This document shows positions 44,272 through 55,211 of a DNA stretch of 64,000 nt, piece by piece (the first letter of the stretch is position 1; every line of letters begins with the position of its first letter). The notes below the pieces were generated by a model that saw nothing but the letters and a program-made list of their open reading frames with translations, searched no databases and was not told the DNA's origin. The translations under genes were made by a program, and so were the position numbers. This stretch comes from Heloderma charlesbogerti (taxonomy: Eukaryota > Chordata > Lepidosauria > Squamata > Helodermatidae). The DNA lies in contig JANEZZ010001632.1 in NCBI GenBank assembly GCA_026122225.1, forward strand, positions 1 to 64,000, read 5' to 3'.

Positions 44272-45135
44272 GTGCACACAGACCTGCCTATGACTCTGGA
44301 AAGGCAAAGCTAGTGGAGGGGCGGGAGGGCCTTCCTTTGCACCATCAGAATGGCTACTCTCTTCAAAGAGATATAGAGAGCAACTGAGCACCAGCACTCA
44401 GTCTCCACAGTAGTGCTCAGTAGTCAGCACTACTGTGGTAGTAGATGTGGTAAGGAGAAGTGCTTACGTGTGCAGAGCAGAGGGTGAGGGACCACTCTTT
44501 GTTTTATTCAGCTGAATTTTCTTACCCAGTTTTGCACCTCCACCGTGTGGAGACGTAGACCCATCTTAAACAAACAGCAGGATCAGGTGTTAAAGCTTTT
44601 TCTGGATGGTACCACCTCAGGTTGCGTGTAGAAAAAGTAAGTTGGGGAAAAGGCCAGGCAGAAACATTGTTCCCAACATGCCAGTTTCAAAATTCGATCA
44701 ACCCACCATCAGCCTTGAAGGGTGCGATCCAGGAGATGCTTTACCACTTGATTCTGGTGATAGTGTACAACTTTACCTTACTATAGGTGCGGTGCTAAGC
44801 CCTTTGCAACACCGACTTGCAAATTGCTACTTAACAAATTACCGACATAGTTTTTGTAAAACAACCACACATTTCTGTGGACCATCATTGCTTCCCTGTT
44901 TTGTAATCTAAAAAGAAATACGTTGAAGAATAAGGAGACTGAAACGTAGCATGTGGAGGACATTAGGGAGCCATTTAAAGTCAGTGAAAAATAAAACTCC
45001 AGCGGGGCCAGGATGTTTCTATGTGGTTTGTGTTTAATGTTGCAAGAATCCCTCTGAAGTCTGTTTAGAACTTTCACAAGCTTGGGTTTCCTCCATGTGT
45101 TTGGATTTTCACTTAACTTTTACTAGCTGTGCTGC
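43967..45135. other. Unrecognised sequence with a (GT)n
   Basis: A GT tract lies at 44240-44268. Plus-strand frames 44021-44242 and 44606-44911 have ordinary composition but no domain I know and no splice flanks. Confidence 0.4.
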
Positions 45136-45332
45136 AGGCCTGCTCAATATGGGACCCACCAAGCCACAGCAGTCCACTGGCCATGTATTGTGGCCAGCCA
45201 GGCATATGAACACACCACCCTTCCCCATTTTTGTGGTCCCAAGCAGGCAGCAAAAACAGAAGGCTGGCCGAAACCCATGTGGGCCGTCCTGTATGCCCTG
45301 TGGCTCGGTGAGGCACAAGTTGTGCAGGCCCA
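45136..45332. mobile_element. Possible hAT-like element
   Basis: AGGCCTGCTCAATATGGGAC at the left weakly faces GGCACAAGTTGTGCAGGCCC at the right. No target duplication is clear. Confidence 0.35.
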
Positions 45333-47460
45333 ACATAGTGCCATTCTATTTGGCTTCCCAGTGAAAAACATGCATTAGGAATTGCAGGATTACCCATGAC
45401 TGCCACCATTTCATGGCCTATGTAGCATCATGCTTCTCTGTACATTGGCAACACTCATTTGGCATGGTGAATATAGCCTTTGGAATGCTTGAATTATTTT
45501 CATTTCAACAGTTGTACTCTGGTCATGATGATACCCAGGAATAATTAATGATTTATTTAGGAATTAAGGTGTAGCAACCCTCAGAAAGCTGAACCTGCTT
45601 ATCAAAGGTTGAGTCTGGTATTAACTGACTTGGAAGCTGTATGCAAGCAGTAGATGCTAAAATGACCTGATTTACTTCCACCCAATCCCAAGACTGTTGT
45701 CGGAGGGTTTTTTAATCTAGTCAGTGTGTCTGAGTATGTGCAGAATACCTTTTTCTAGCCACTGAGCTACCACAGCTTGTCTTCATACACTTGGGATTAA
45801 GGAACAAGCTTTCTAGATGGCTTGGCTTTTTGGGAGATGGTCCCCACCCCTGGCACCCTTCTTTTTTAAAAAATAGAAATTAGGGACTGCTCATTACACA
45901 TACAGGAGACAGTGGGAAGCAATGAGCAAAGGAAAGCACTTGCTCATTATGAAACGCTGCTCTTAGAATAAATATGGTCTGAAACAAAATTAATTCACAT
46001 TTTTATTCCCTGTAGCTGTTTCAGTAGCATCCAAAATACTATCCTATATACTTTAAAGGTGAATGTGCATAATACTATCTGTATAAATGAAGACACTCGA
46101 AACAGGTTTCCTTGGCATGGAAAAAAGGAGGTTTTGAAAATGGAAGGTTGCTCTGGCATTGCAAGAAACATACAAGTCAGACAAATAGAATAAGTGAATA
46201 ATGTGTCACAAAAGGGTAGGATACTGAGAAACTGAAGTCATTTCACAACCCAGTCTTTGGATCTGGCGTGGTGTAAGTGCCCAGGAGCCTGATGGGAAGT
46301 CTACAATTTAAATTTCACCTCTGCCTTGAGCACTCTAAGCGGCCTTAGGGATGCCGAAAGTATTCTCAGGCTGCAAGATTTCCCAGTCTTTCTTCACGCG
46401 GAGCTTTTATCCTGCGATTGAGATTGCTCCTTCATGGAAGTTTGCAGGCTCTTTACATGATGCCCTCCAGGACGTCTCCTGCACTAAAAGCCCTTTGTTC
46501 CATTTTTAAATAGATTGCAGATAATGAGCTATCAAATTACCCCATTGTGCACAGCTTCATTTTCCTCAGTGAAAAGAGTTAAAGCAAGAAGAAGAGTGAG
46601 ATCAATGAAAGATAATGAAAGACTCAGCTATGGGGAGAAGGAGGAGGAAAGGAAAGGGGGAAAAGGAAGAGGGTGAAAAAGGGAGTCGCTGTGATCCTGC
46701 ATTTAAAATGGAAGCAGAAAGCCTTGTTTTAAATGCAGGACTTTAGGGTGGTGTAGAGATGCCCCCAGTCTCCTGACCATGGTTCAGAGCACCTCTTAGG
46801 TTTGGATGCTTCTTTCCTTGTTCTGGCCCCTTGAACTCTTTGCCTTTCCTGCTTGAATTCCCCTTCCCTTCCCATTTCAGTCCAAACAATGGTTACTATT
46901 ACACAGGCATCTGGTTAAATGTGAATGGTAGCTAACTTGAGTTTGAAACCCACTCCCCCCAAGCCTGTTTGCAGTAACAGCACCTTCTGGGCCAAATAGC
47001 AGCTTGTTGAACATGGGAGATTTTAAAGCAGGAAACCACTGTGTAGTGCTGATCTAGATTGGGAGCCTGGTTCTGGATCAGGGTCCCATGGCTGCTTTTT
47101 CTTCAAAATAAAAGTGGCCACTTTTAAGCTTAGTTTTTTTGGGTTTTTTTTAATGTAGTTTGGCTCACAAACTGATTACGAGATCAGGAAATGTTATGTC
47201 TACACCAAGCTTCCATTTGGAAGCCAAACAACCATGAGACCCTGATCTGGAATGGGGCTGAATTCAGAGTTGCACAAATGGATTTCCCCTTGCTTCCCCT
47301 GCCCCCGGAGCCCCCCATCTGCTCCAGAGGGTTCTAGATTTGGGAGGCATGCAGTGGGCTTCAGAGGGAGTGGTTATCCATTCCACTGCACATGGCCAGC
47401 ATTGGATCCAACCTGGGATTTTTGTAAAGGTTACTGAATACTTCAAATCCCCTATATTAT
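45333..47460. other. Unrecognised sequence
   Basis: About two kilobases without a supportable gene. The piece at 46395-46500 shares GGAAGTTTGCAGGCTCT and CCTCCAGG words with 53800-53850, so it may be a fragment of family R. 46500-46580 is complex non-repetitive sequence (see findings). Confidence 0.4.
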
Positions 47461-47875
47461 TTAGGGCACAATCCTGTGGAGATAGTTGGCAGCCTCTGAA
47501 GTTAGAGGCTGCCAAGTATCCAGGGCAGGGCTGCTGGAGCACAGAGGTGATTCTTGCCTCCATGGTCCGGCCACCCTGCATCACCCATCTAGCACTTCCA
47601 AGTGGGAGGGAAGGATCCTGGGGTGCGCATAGGAAGCTGCGTAATGCAGCTGCCCCTGTCTCCTCCCGCCCCCCATCTCCCCTTTTCCACACTCCGTTTC
47701 TGAACATGGAGGTGTAGCCGGCACGGAGAGAACCGTGCCAGCTACGAGGCAGAGGGGGAGAGGAGCACGGTTTCTGGGTTCTCAGGCCAGAGCCCTGGTT
47801 CTGACCTTGGATCCCAGAAACTGAACAATCCTATGTCCCCTAGACACTGTCTAGGGGGCACAGGATTGCTCTTTC
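47461..47875. mobile_element. Family A inverted-repeat element, copy 2
   Basis: It begins TTAGGGCACAATCCTGTGG and ends GGCACAGGATTGCTCT, with the subterminal hairpin CCCCTAGACACTGTCTAGGG. Internal CATAGGAAGCTGCGTAATG and GTCTCCTCC match copies 1 and 3. Confidence 0.7.
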
Positions 47876-48112
47876 TGTTGATTATTTACGATTCACATTT
47901 ATATACTGCCTCATTTGCTAAATGCCATCAAGGTGGTCTGTAGCAAGTTAAAACAATAAAACGATTAAAAAAATCAGAACATTAGAACAGTAAGACATCA
48001 GAACAATAAAACAACTGGAATGTTTAGGCTGTGCCGTGACAGTTATGCTGGGTTAAACAGTTCTGTAGATATGCTAACTGTTACTAATGTATATAATGCA
48101 GTGCACACCAGA
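47876..48112 (-). mobile_element. LINE 3' tail fragment
   Basis: CACATTTATATACTGCCTCA and AAGGTGGTCTGTAGCAAGTT, followed by A-rich AACAATAAAAC phrases up to about 48020, are the reverse complement of an L2-like 3' end. The last 90 bases are not recognised. Confidence 0.5.
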
Positions 48113-48165
48113 TAGAATCATAGAATAGTAGAATAGTAGGGTTGGAAGGGGCCTACAAGATTATG
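48113..48165 (-). mobile_element. CR1 tail, very short
   Basis: AATCATAGAATAGTAGAATA then GTAGGGTTGGAAGGGGCCTA is the reverse complement of the CR1 3' end, including its short tandem tail repeats. Only about 50 bases are present. Confidence 0.85.
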
Positions 48166-48513
48166 TTGGCAAATGTGTAGCAGGATTAATACATGGGGAA
48201 GATGTGGGTTGGTGTGTAAAGCATCCACTCTTTATGGCTTCATGAAGTGGAAAGGTGGTTAATTTTGGGTTGTGCAAGCTATAAGATCCTCTGACATGCC
48301 TTCTGTGAATCTAAAATAAAATTGTTCAGCATTGTAGCTGCTTCTTTTGAGGTTTGCTGAGGTTACTTTAAAATCTCTGAAGGAGTTAAATGTTAATATA
48401 ATGACTATTAGTGTGGCAGGGGGGGAAGCTGCAGTTGTAACAAGGCATTTTTGGAATTTGCCCTGTCACTTGGTAATATTTCACTAATTGAAGCAACCCT
48501 TTGTTTTGAACAG
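48166..48513. other. Unique-looking sequence upstream of the candidate microexon
   Basis: No repeat recognised. The last 35 bases contain CACTAATTG, a good branch-point candidate, and CCCTTTGTTTTGAACAG. Confidence 0.4.
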
Positions 48514-48558
48514 GCTGACAAGGTTTCATCTGGAGTTTTGGCTGGTGGACTAACTGAG
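48514..48558 (+). CDS. Candidate 45-nt microexon (hypothetical)
   Basis: The interval is preceded by a branch-point-like CTAAT about 30 bases upstream, a T-rich tract and AACAG, and followed by GTATGTTAG, a strong donor. It is a multiple of three and only one of the three frames is open, giving ADKVSSGVLAGGLTE with phase 0 at both ends. A short in-frame exon of this kind is typical of alternatively spliced neuronal or muscle microexons (known class). I do not recognise the protein. No neighbouring exon was identified in the window. The alternative is a chance match to splice signals in unique intergenic sequence, which is quite possible. Confidence 0.35.
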
Positions 48559-48884
48559 GTATGTTAGTTCTTCAAGCAAATCTGTCTCGTTTCCCAAATT
48601 AAGAAAAATCTGCTGAGAGTTGTGCTTTAAACTTGTGAGGCTGGAGTGGGGGTGGGTAGGAGGGAGAGACATAATCTCCTCTGTGAATCTTTGTGGTTCC
48701 TCTGCTGCTGTGGGTTGAGGAAAATCTATCAAAGAATTGCCCCATCACCACTGTCTTGTTTGTGACTGAGAAGTAGGCATTTGGTTTTGATAGAAAAATC
48801 CCTAAGTCAGACATCCTTGACCATTGATGACACACATTAGATCATGATGTGGGCAGGCGATGTGATGAATTCACATGTTAGTTT
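48559..48884. other. Unrecognised sequence downstream of the candidate microexon
   Basis: No repeat or gene supported. Confidence 0.4.
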
Positions 48885-49230
48885 ATTTATTTAATTGATT
48901 TGTCCCCTGCCTTTCTGCCAAGAAAAATGGCACTCAAGGTGGCTTACAAGCATAAATAAAACTTGATTAAAAAAATAATACAATAAATGCATTAAAGCAC
49001 AATTAAAAACAAAACAATAACAGAAGAAAACAACATCCAACTGAACAGAACCACTTACATGCCAAAGGGCTGCTTAAATATAAAGCTCTTTGCCTGCCGG
49101 TGGAAGGACAGCAGAGAGGGAGCAAACCTAGCCTCCCTCTGCAGGGAGATCTACAGCCTGGGAGCAACCACAGAGAAGGCCCTTCTAAGGAAGGAAGAAC
49201 AAGTAGTGTAGACCAGAGCAGGGATGAGGA
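48885..49230 (-). mobile_element. L2-like LINE 3' end
   Basis: Reverse complement of a LINE tail: TTATTTATTTAATTGATTTG, CCCTGCCTTTCTGCCAAG, CAAGGTGGCTTACAAGCATA and an A-rich 3' UTR. The ORF2 end is at about 49040-49230, where the plus strand reads CTGGGAGCAACCACAGAGAA and GGCCCTTCTAAGGAAGGAAG. Confidence 0.75.
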
Positions 49231-50041
49231 ACCTCCAGCTTCCCCCCGACCCACGTTGCTTCCTCCCCCCCATCTAGATTGGAGATGGGGATTCCTCTTC
49301 CTGCCTCCTCCCAAAGGTCTTGGTAGCTTCCAGGCGAGGGTGGGTGGGTGGGTGGAGTTGGGGGAGAAGAGTGCATGGGGGCACAGAGGGAGCCCAAGCC
49401 TCTGCAGGCTGGATGGGTAACTTCTGTGGGCTGGATTAGGCCCATGGGTCGCAGGTTGACCACCCATTCTCTAGAGCCCAAGCATCTGTGATCCTGGTCG
49501 ATCGCTGATTTTGAACAAGGCCTTTATAATGAATTGGGTATATGCTGAAGAGCCAGTAATACTGTATTGGCCTACTGACACACGCCCATATGTGTGGAGA
49601 CAAGGCAAAGGGTTCAAACTCTGGGTTGTTCGCCCCTGAATGGGGTGTCCCAGGATTTTTTATCGCAGCGGGAGTGGCCAAGTGTCAGGGAACCAGCACG
49701 CTCATTTGCTTCCACTTCATTTTCACAGTGAACAAACTGTGGGTGGTTGACGACGTACGGACTGGGTCACTGTCCTTTAAAAATAACCTGGTTTAAAATT
49801 ATATCTGTAGACAATGCAGACAAACGCATTAAAGTCTACACTTATAATCTCTTAAAACTGAAACTATAATCTCTTAAACCAAAGCCACAATTCAGCACTG
49901 AGTTAAGTGCACTTAAGCTCATTGATTCCTGTAGGCTTTAACTCTGCTGGATAGTGGCCATGGTGTTAAAACCTGCTTTTCTTTTTAAAAGAATGAACCG
50001 CAGCAAAAATGAAGGACTTTTTATGTAAATATGACACTGTG
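49231..50041. other. Unrecognised sequence
   Basis: No feature supported. The GGGTGGGTGGGTGGGTGG run near 49341 is low complexity. Confidence 0.45.
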
Positions 50042-50280
50042 GCCCAGTTCTAACATAATGATCTCAGCCTAACCAATAATGATTTATTGGACCAAAAATG
50101 AGTCTTGTGCCTGCACACCCCTGCACACCCCTGCCCTTCTTCTACTGCACGCCCAGCTTCAATGAAATTATCATGGCTTGTTCAGCCATAGTTTCCCATG
50201 ACACCTGAACTTGAAAACTATGGTTTGATCACTGCTTAGATACCAAGGTTTCAACCCAGGATCTGATCCTGGTTCATGTG
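50042..50280. mobile_element. TTCACACAT-family MITE, degenerate
   Basis: GGCCCAGTTCTAACATAATG at the left faces GATCCTGGTTCATGTG at the right. Internal CCATAGTTTCCCATGAC and AAAACTATGGTTTG pairs occur. A direct repeat CCCCTGCACA lies at 50118-50137. Confidence 0.5.
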
Positions 50281-50800
50281 TGTCAGTGTTCCCCTTATGA
50301 CCTGGACCCCCTGAGCTACTCCTTAAGGATCTCTTGCCTCTTTAAGAGTCCCACCTTCCTTCTTTTAAACTTCCCCTTCCCAATATTGTGGGGTTTAGGC
50401 AGTAGACATGGGGTGATTGACACTCCAGACACTTGGGCTGTAACCACAACAGTTTACTGGTACATTAAAGCAAGGAAATTACAATTAAAGGTATTTACAG
50501 AATATTGCTGAGAGATACAAAAGGCATTAAGAGAAAATAAAAGTTGCAAAAACACAAGTTCCTTTACCCTAGCTGCACTTAGACTTCTCCAGGCTGCTTC
50601 TTCTTGCTCTCTCTTCCTGCTCTGGTCTTCTCTCTCTGATCTTCCTTGCTCTCTCACTGGCTGTCTTTCTCTTTTTATCCCCTCCTTCTCCCAAACCGAA
50701 AGTACTGTTTCAAAACTGAAGAAATGAAACTTAACTCAGGAAAATGAAACCTAAGCAGGGAAATTACTCTCTACTACTCTCAGGGATACCTCTCCTAACA
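50281..50800 (-). mobile_element. Solo LTR of an LTR retrotransposon or related element
   Basis: The 520-bp interval begins TGTCAGTG and ends CTAACA, so it has TG...CA borders in both readings. On the minus strand a TATA-like GGATAAAAAG lies about 120 bases from the start and is followed by a purine-rich leader. A partial copy is at 21755-21990. No primer-binding site, polypurine tract, coding region or matching flanking duplication (ATGTG against ACCGC) was found, so whether it is Gypsy-type or retroviral cannot be decided. Confidence 0.65.
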
Positions 50801-51302
50801 ACCGCCCCCCCAGGCCTCTAGCCTGACCTTTTAACCTTGCTTCTGTAGACCTCAAACCTTCACAGTATTCTAGTAATTAGTAAAAATAAGGTTGGACCTT
50901 ACAATAATTGCAAATACAATAATAATAATTTACAATAATTACAAAAGAAATTATTTTTGAGACAATTCAGACTAGCATAAGAATAACATGCTAAAAGGTA
51001 CAATGTCTATCTTGATGCAAAACGTTTTTTTTTCATCCACTTTTGTCAGCCTGGCCATATTACAAGGTGGGTTGGACGACCACTCCAGGCACTGCAGGCT
51101 ACCCTCCTGTGGTAGGTCTTCAAACATCCCATGCGGTTGCTGAGGCCTCTTCCCAGACTCTGAGAAAGGGAGGGCCACACTCCAACCAATCAGGAACTGA
51201 CCTGTTTCCACTTCCTGTACTATCGGAGAATAGCTCTTCCCTTTCCCAGAGCACTGCAAAGAGGCCTCGGTAGCCGGTCCAGGGACTCTGAAGGCCTCAT
51301 TC
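50801..51302. other. Unrecognised sequence
   Basis: No feature supported. A TAATAATAATTTACAATAAT stretch near 50920-50940 is simple. Confidence 0.45.
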
Positions 51303-51391
51303 AGTGCAATCTGATGTCTATGTACTCAGAAGTAAGTCCCACTGTGTTCAGTGGCTCTTACTTCTAGGAATGCATGCCTTGAATTGCAGCC
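51303..51391. mobile_element. AAGTAAGT-family MITE
   Basis: AGTGCAATCTGATGTCTATG and CTTGAATTGCAGCC mark the ends. The core has CTCAGAAGTAAGTCCCACTG and GTGGCTCTTACTTCTAGG, an inverted pair. Confidence 0.65.
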
Positions 51392-51521
51392 ACATTTAGC
51401 TGAAGAGTTGTAGGGAGCATGGAGGAGCAGCCAGGTCAGTGCTAACAAGGATGGGGTGGGGGGAGTCTGCGTGAGGGAGAGAGAGGGAGGGCCAGACAGA
51501 GTGGTTGGGGGGCAGAAGGTG

Positions 51522-51547
51522 CTGTGTGTGTGTGTGTGGGGGGGGGC
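51522..51547. repeat. (TG)n followed by poly-G
   Basis: A short TG tract is followed by a run of nine or ten G residues. Confidence 0.85.
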
Positions 51548-51784
51548 TGTATAGTAACAATGACTTGTAATTGTAATGTCTCAACATCTAAGGGGCCAAA
51601 TGGGTCCATTTTAAAGAAAATTCTATTGCGAACAACAAATATATATTTACAATCTTATAAACATAACATACTGTTAACGGACGTACTGCAGGGTAACAAG
51701 GTATGAAACGTCACAGATTTGTGTTCCAGGTCGCATAACTAGCTAGAAGATTTCAACCATAGAAGGAACCTCCTTCATCTGTGA
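51548..51784. other. Unrecognised sequence
   Basis: No feature supported. Confidence 0.4.
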
Positions 51785-52475
51785 CACAGCTATAATGGTA
51801 AAAGAAAGTGGTTGTGCAAAAACTGGTGAAAAGGGAACTTTGGGGGTAAATACATCAAGTCATGAAAGAGGAGAGATGAAAGAAGCACAAGAGGGAATTT
51901 AGCTCATGACTGTAGACAAGATCATGTGCACGAGCATTGTCTTGGTGATTGTCAGACTGCCAAAAGAGAAGAATGATTGCACAAAGTGCAGGAACATGGG
52001 TTCGTGCACCATTTCCAACGTCAGGTGTGCCATAAATCTCCACAACATCCTTAAAGTTCTCAAGTACCTTTTAATGTACCAGTATGGAAGGTGCTCCAGT
52101 ATAGGCCTGCTTCCCACATCATTTTGTGATTCACACAAATCCCTATTAGTCTTATCAAATTGTGCGGTCCAGACTCAGAAAACTTTAAATCTTTCTCGAT
52201 GTACCGAGGAGGTATCAATGGTAGCTGCACAAAAGGAACCGCGTTTTTTGACATTGAAATAATCTGTGTGGGAATGGTGTGTGCCTACATTCCTGCACTT
52301 CGCACAACTGTTCTTCTCTCCGGAGTATGATAATTGCTTATATGACACTTGTCCTCATAGTCTTGTCTACTTCTACTTTTTGCATCTCTCCACTTTCATG
52401 ACTTGCTGTATTTATTCCAAAGCTCCTTTCCCACCATTTTTTCTTTATCCACTTACTTCTACTTTAATGGTCATG
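51785..52475. mobile_element. Long foldback element with arms over 200 bp
   Basis: The outer left TAATGGTAAAAGAAAGTGG faces the outer right CCACTTACTTCTACTTTAATGG. CAAGTCATGAAAGAGGAGAG (51858) faces CTCTCCACTTTCATGACTTG (about 52386-52405), and CACAAAGTGCAGGAACATGG (51979) faces CCTACATTCCTGCACTTCGC (about 52288-52307). The arms stay alignable almost to the centre near 52130. No transposase is present. Long arms suggest a Foldback or Mutator-like MITE (inference). The short frames on both strands arise from the inverted arms. Confidence 0.8.
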
Positions 52476-52546
52476 CCGGCTTGGGGATGATGGGAGTTGT
52501 AGTCCAGTGTCCAACACATTTGAAGGGCACCAGGTTGGGGAAGGTT
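52476..52546. mobile_element. Half of a family M hAT MITE
   Basis: GATGATGGGAGTTGTAGTCC and GGGCACCAGGTTGGGGAAGG are the right half of the element seen complete at 24646-24782. The left half is missing at the foldback border. Confidence 0.75.
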
Positions 52547-52740
52547 GCACTACACCACATGGTTTTCGTATGACAGCCCATAAAGATGTCTGTTATGGGG
52601 AAAACTTTCACACCCAATGGTAGTGGTTATTACGCATCAGGTACAGAAGTGCGATGAAATTGTTCCATAGTCACCATATGGTGGAAGAAAAAAAGGGGAG
52701 CAATTTTGAATGAGGAACCATAGATTTTCAGAATACACTT

Positions 52741-52863
52741 AGGGTGCAATCCTATGCATGTTTAGATAGAAACAGGCCCACAGTTCCCAGTATTCCCCAG
52801 CTGGCTGGGGAATGCTGGGACTTGTAGGACTTTTTTTGTCTAAATGTGCATAGGATTGCACCC
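52741..52863. mobile_element. Palindromic MITE with perfect 17-bp ends
   Basis: GGGTGCAATCCTATGCA and TGCATAGGATTGCACCC are exact inverted repeats. Further in, CATGTTTAGATAGAAA faces TTTTGTCTAAATGTG, and the centre is CCCAGCTGGCTGGGGAATGC. The ends resemble those of family A, so the two may share a mobilising transposase. Confidence 0.85.
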
Positions 52864-53756
52864 ATAACCACCTTTCTGTTTCTCAAATTGGTGTTTGAAT
52901 GGACTTGGCCCCTGTTCTTACTGTTAATCAGCAAAAGAGCAAGGATTGAAGAAGATGATAAGGTCTGTTATATTTGATTACACTTTCTATTAGTGCATTG
53001 AGGTCTTAGTCCAATGTGGTTGTCATGCTTAAACTCCTGCTCATTCTTCCAGCTTACAGGACAGAAACTGCTGGTAGCAGTGAAGCAGCATGGAGATTTA
53101 AATGTGACATTGGAGGCAGAAAAACAAAACAAGCAAAGCAGAACAACAGCAGAAATTAGTGGCATTCCACATGGCTGGTTTCATGTTTAAACAGGGACCT
53201 TACATGTTGCAGTGGCTGCCCAGGCCTCAAATCCCTGGTGTGCTTAAGGCTGCACACATAGGCAGAAAGGTGGCTGTGTGGGATGCTGCTTGGGCAAATT
53301 CTTCCTTCTTTTTTAAAACTCAACCAGCGTCATATTTAAACCAGACTTTGTTACCAGTGTTCTGTGCTTGATTGCCTGGGACCAGATTTGATTTAGTCTG
53401 AGGAAACGGCTGCGTTCCTTGCTTGAGGAAAGACGTTTGTTTGACGAAACCACAGGTCAGGAGGATTTATTTGTGAAAACCAGTCAGTCATCCCTCTGGT
53501 ACAGCATTTATGTGAAACGAACAGCGGGGTGTGTTGGAAGAGGCATGATCCCAACCCAAGAGAGTTTGTAATCCATGTTAGATGGACAAAGGGGTAGGGA
53601 TTGAAATGGCTGAGGGTGATTGACAATGGTTGCGGGTGGGTGACTGCTGTCAGAATTAGGTGGCAGTGGGGGAGCAAGCCAGGTGAGATGAAGTAGGGTG
53701 GTTCGAGAAAGACTCTGCTAAAGAAATGTGTCTTAAGGAGAGGATTCATCTAACCA
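52864..53756. other. Unrecognised sequence
   Basis: No feature supported. Confidence 0.45.
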
Positions 53757-54118
53757 GGAGCCTTCTGCATGAGGCTTTCATTGTGTGCTTGTGATTGCTC
53801 ATGCATGGTAGTTTGCAGGTCCTCTACACGACATCGTCATCCTCCAGGGCCTCTTCCTTGCTTTGCAACCATTATCACATTTTTCCCCCCCTAATGAGGG
53901 AAGTCTGGTATTATTTAGAAATGGCGGAATGAGAGTCTCGTGTAATTGCACAATTCTGCTATACCATATCACCATCTAGTGGTTGTATAATGAAACATAT
54001 AAAAAGGCAGAGAGAAAAAAAGTCCTGGAAAAAAGCACATGTAAAGGAGCCGAACTTAATCCCGCAAAGAATCCAGAAGCAGAAAGTGCGGGATAAAAGC
54101 CTCATGTAGAAATGCCCC
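53757..54118. mobile_element. Inverted-repeat element, family R copy 2
   Basis: GAGCCTTCTGCATGAGGCTT at the left faces AAGCCTCATGTAGAAATGCC at the right. The interior phrase CACCATCTAGTGGTTG and the right-arm CCCGCAAAGAATCCAGAAGC recur inverted in 18247-18629. Confidence 0.7.
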
Positions 54119-55021
54119 AGTTCTCTGTAATAAATGCCAGATCAGCTTGCTCATCCAGGATCAAGTCCTGGATGGCCATCATGTTAATATTAATTGATCT
54201 GGGATTAACTGACTTGGTGGCAGCACCTTCAAACTCAAGGGATAGCGAACATGACAGCCAAACTCTCCAGGATTTCAAGAAGGATCAGAAGGCAACAGCT
54301 GGATAGGAGGTGCAATGGTTGTCAGTTATCGTTACAAGTTTGTTATGGCATCATCTGTTAATAAGGGCTCTTTGCCCTCATACCTGTACAAATCGACCTT
54401 TGTGTGTACACACTAGCCACGGTCTAAACTGTTACTTCTGTAGCCTCCGTGCAAATGGTTGTAATGTAGCCCACTTATGTTTAGGGTCAGCTAGCCATTG
54501 TGTGTGCATTTTATATTACCAACCTTTGTAATGAAGCCTTATTTAACCGAGTGATTTATCACTATTCAACTAACCAGCGCTTTTAGATTTTTCTAAATGA
54601 CAAAGTAAAAAATTGTCTGTGATCCTACAGGGTGGGGTTAGCTTCCAAGAGCAGCCTTTTAGGCAAGGTTAACCTTGAAGACCCCAGAGGGTAAAAAGCA
54701 TTAACAGGCATGTAAAAAGCATTTTTGCAATGTTTTTTTTTTCCCCCTGGTAAGGAAGATATGCTCAAAGAATTTTGAAGGCATAATTGAGTTTGAAACT
54801 GGCCAAAGATTTGTAGAAGCTTTTAAGGTCATGTAGAGAGGAAAGTAAAATCTGTTCTAACAGCCGTTTGAGCGAAGCCACTGATGTTAACACAGAGCGG
54901 CTACAGACATGATGGTGTTGCGAGCTGAAAAGTCAGTACGAGTGCCTCACCTCTCCTGGTCTCCCACAACACTGTTTTTTCTGAAATACAGGTTTTTGAG
55001 GTCTTCTCCCAACCAATACGA
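54119..55021. other. Unrecognised sequence
   Basis: No feature supported. Confidence 0.45.
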
Positions 55022-55211
55022 GGAGGCTGTAGCTCACTGCCAGAGCACTGGCTTTGCATGCAGAAGGTGCCAGGTTCAATCCCTGGCATCTCCAGGTAGG
55101 ACTAGGAAAGCATCCTGCCTGAAACCCTGAAGGGCCACTGGAGTGTTGACAGTACTGGGCTAGATGGACCAAGGATCTGACTCATTATAAGATAGCTTCC
55201 TATGTTCCTAC
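55022..55211 (+). mobile_element. tRNA-Ala-derived SINE (family 2), near complete
   Basis: The head is strikingly tRNA-Ala(TGC)-like: GGCTGTAGCTCACTGCCAGA, GGCTTTGCATGCAGAAGG, GGTTCAATCCCTGGCATCTC. It continues as AGGTAGGACTAGGAAAGCAT, GCTAGATGGACCAAGGATCT and ends AAGATAGCTTCCTATGTTCC. The linker and tail show it is a SINE, not a functional tRNA gene. Confidence 0.95.

Noticed and set aside
55022..55095. Apparent tRNA-Ala(TGC) gene
   Set aside because: The D-arm region is mutated and the sequence continues directly into a SINE linker and tail shared with two other copies in the window. A tRNA scanner could still report it.
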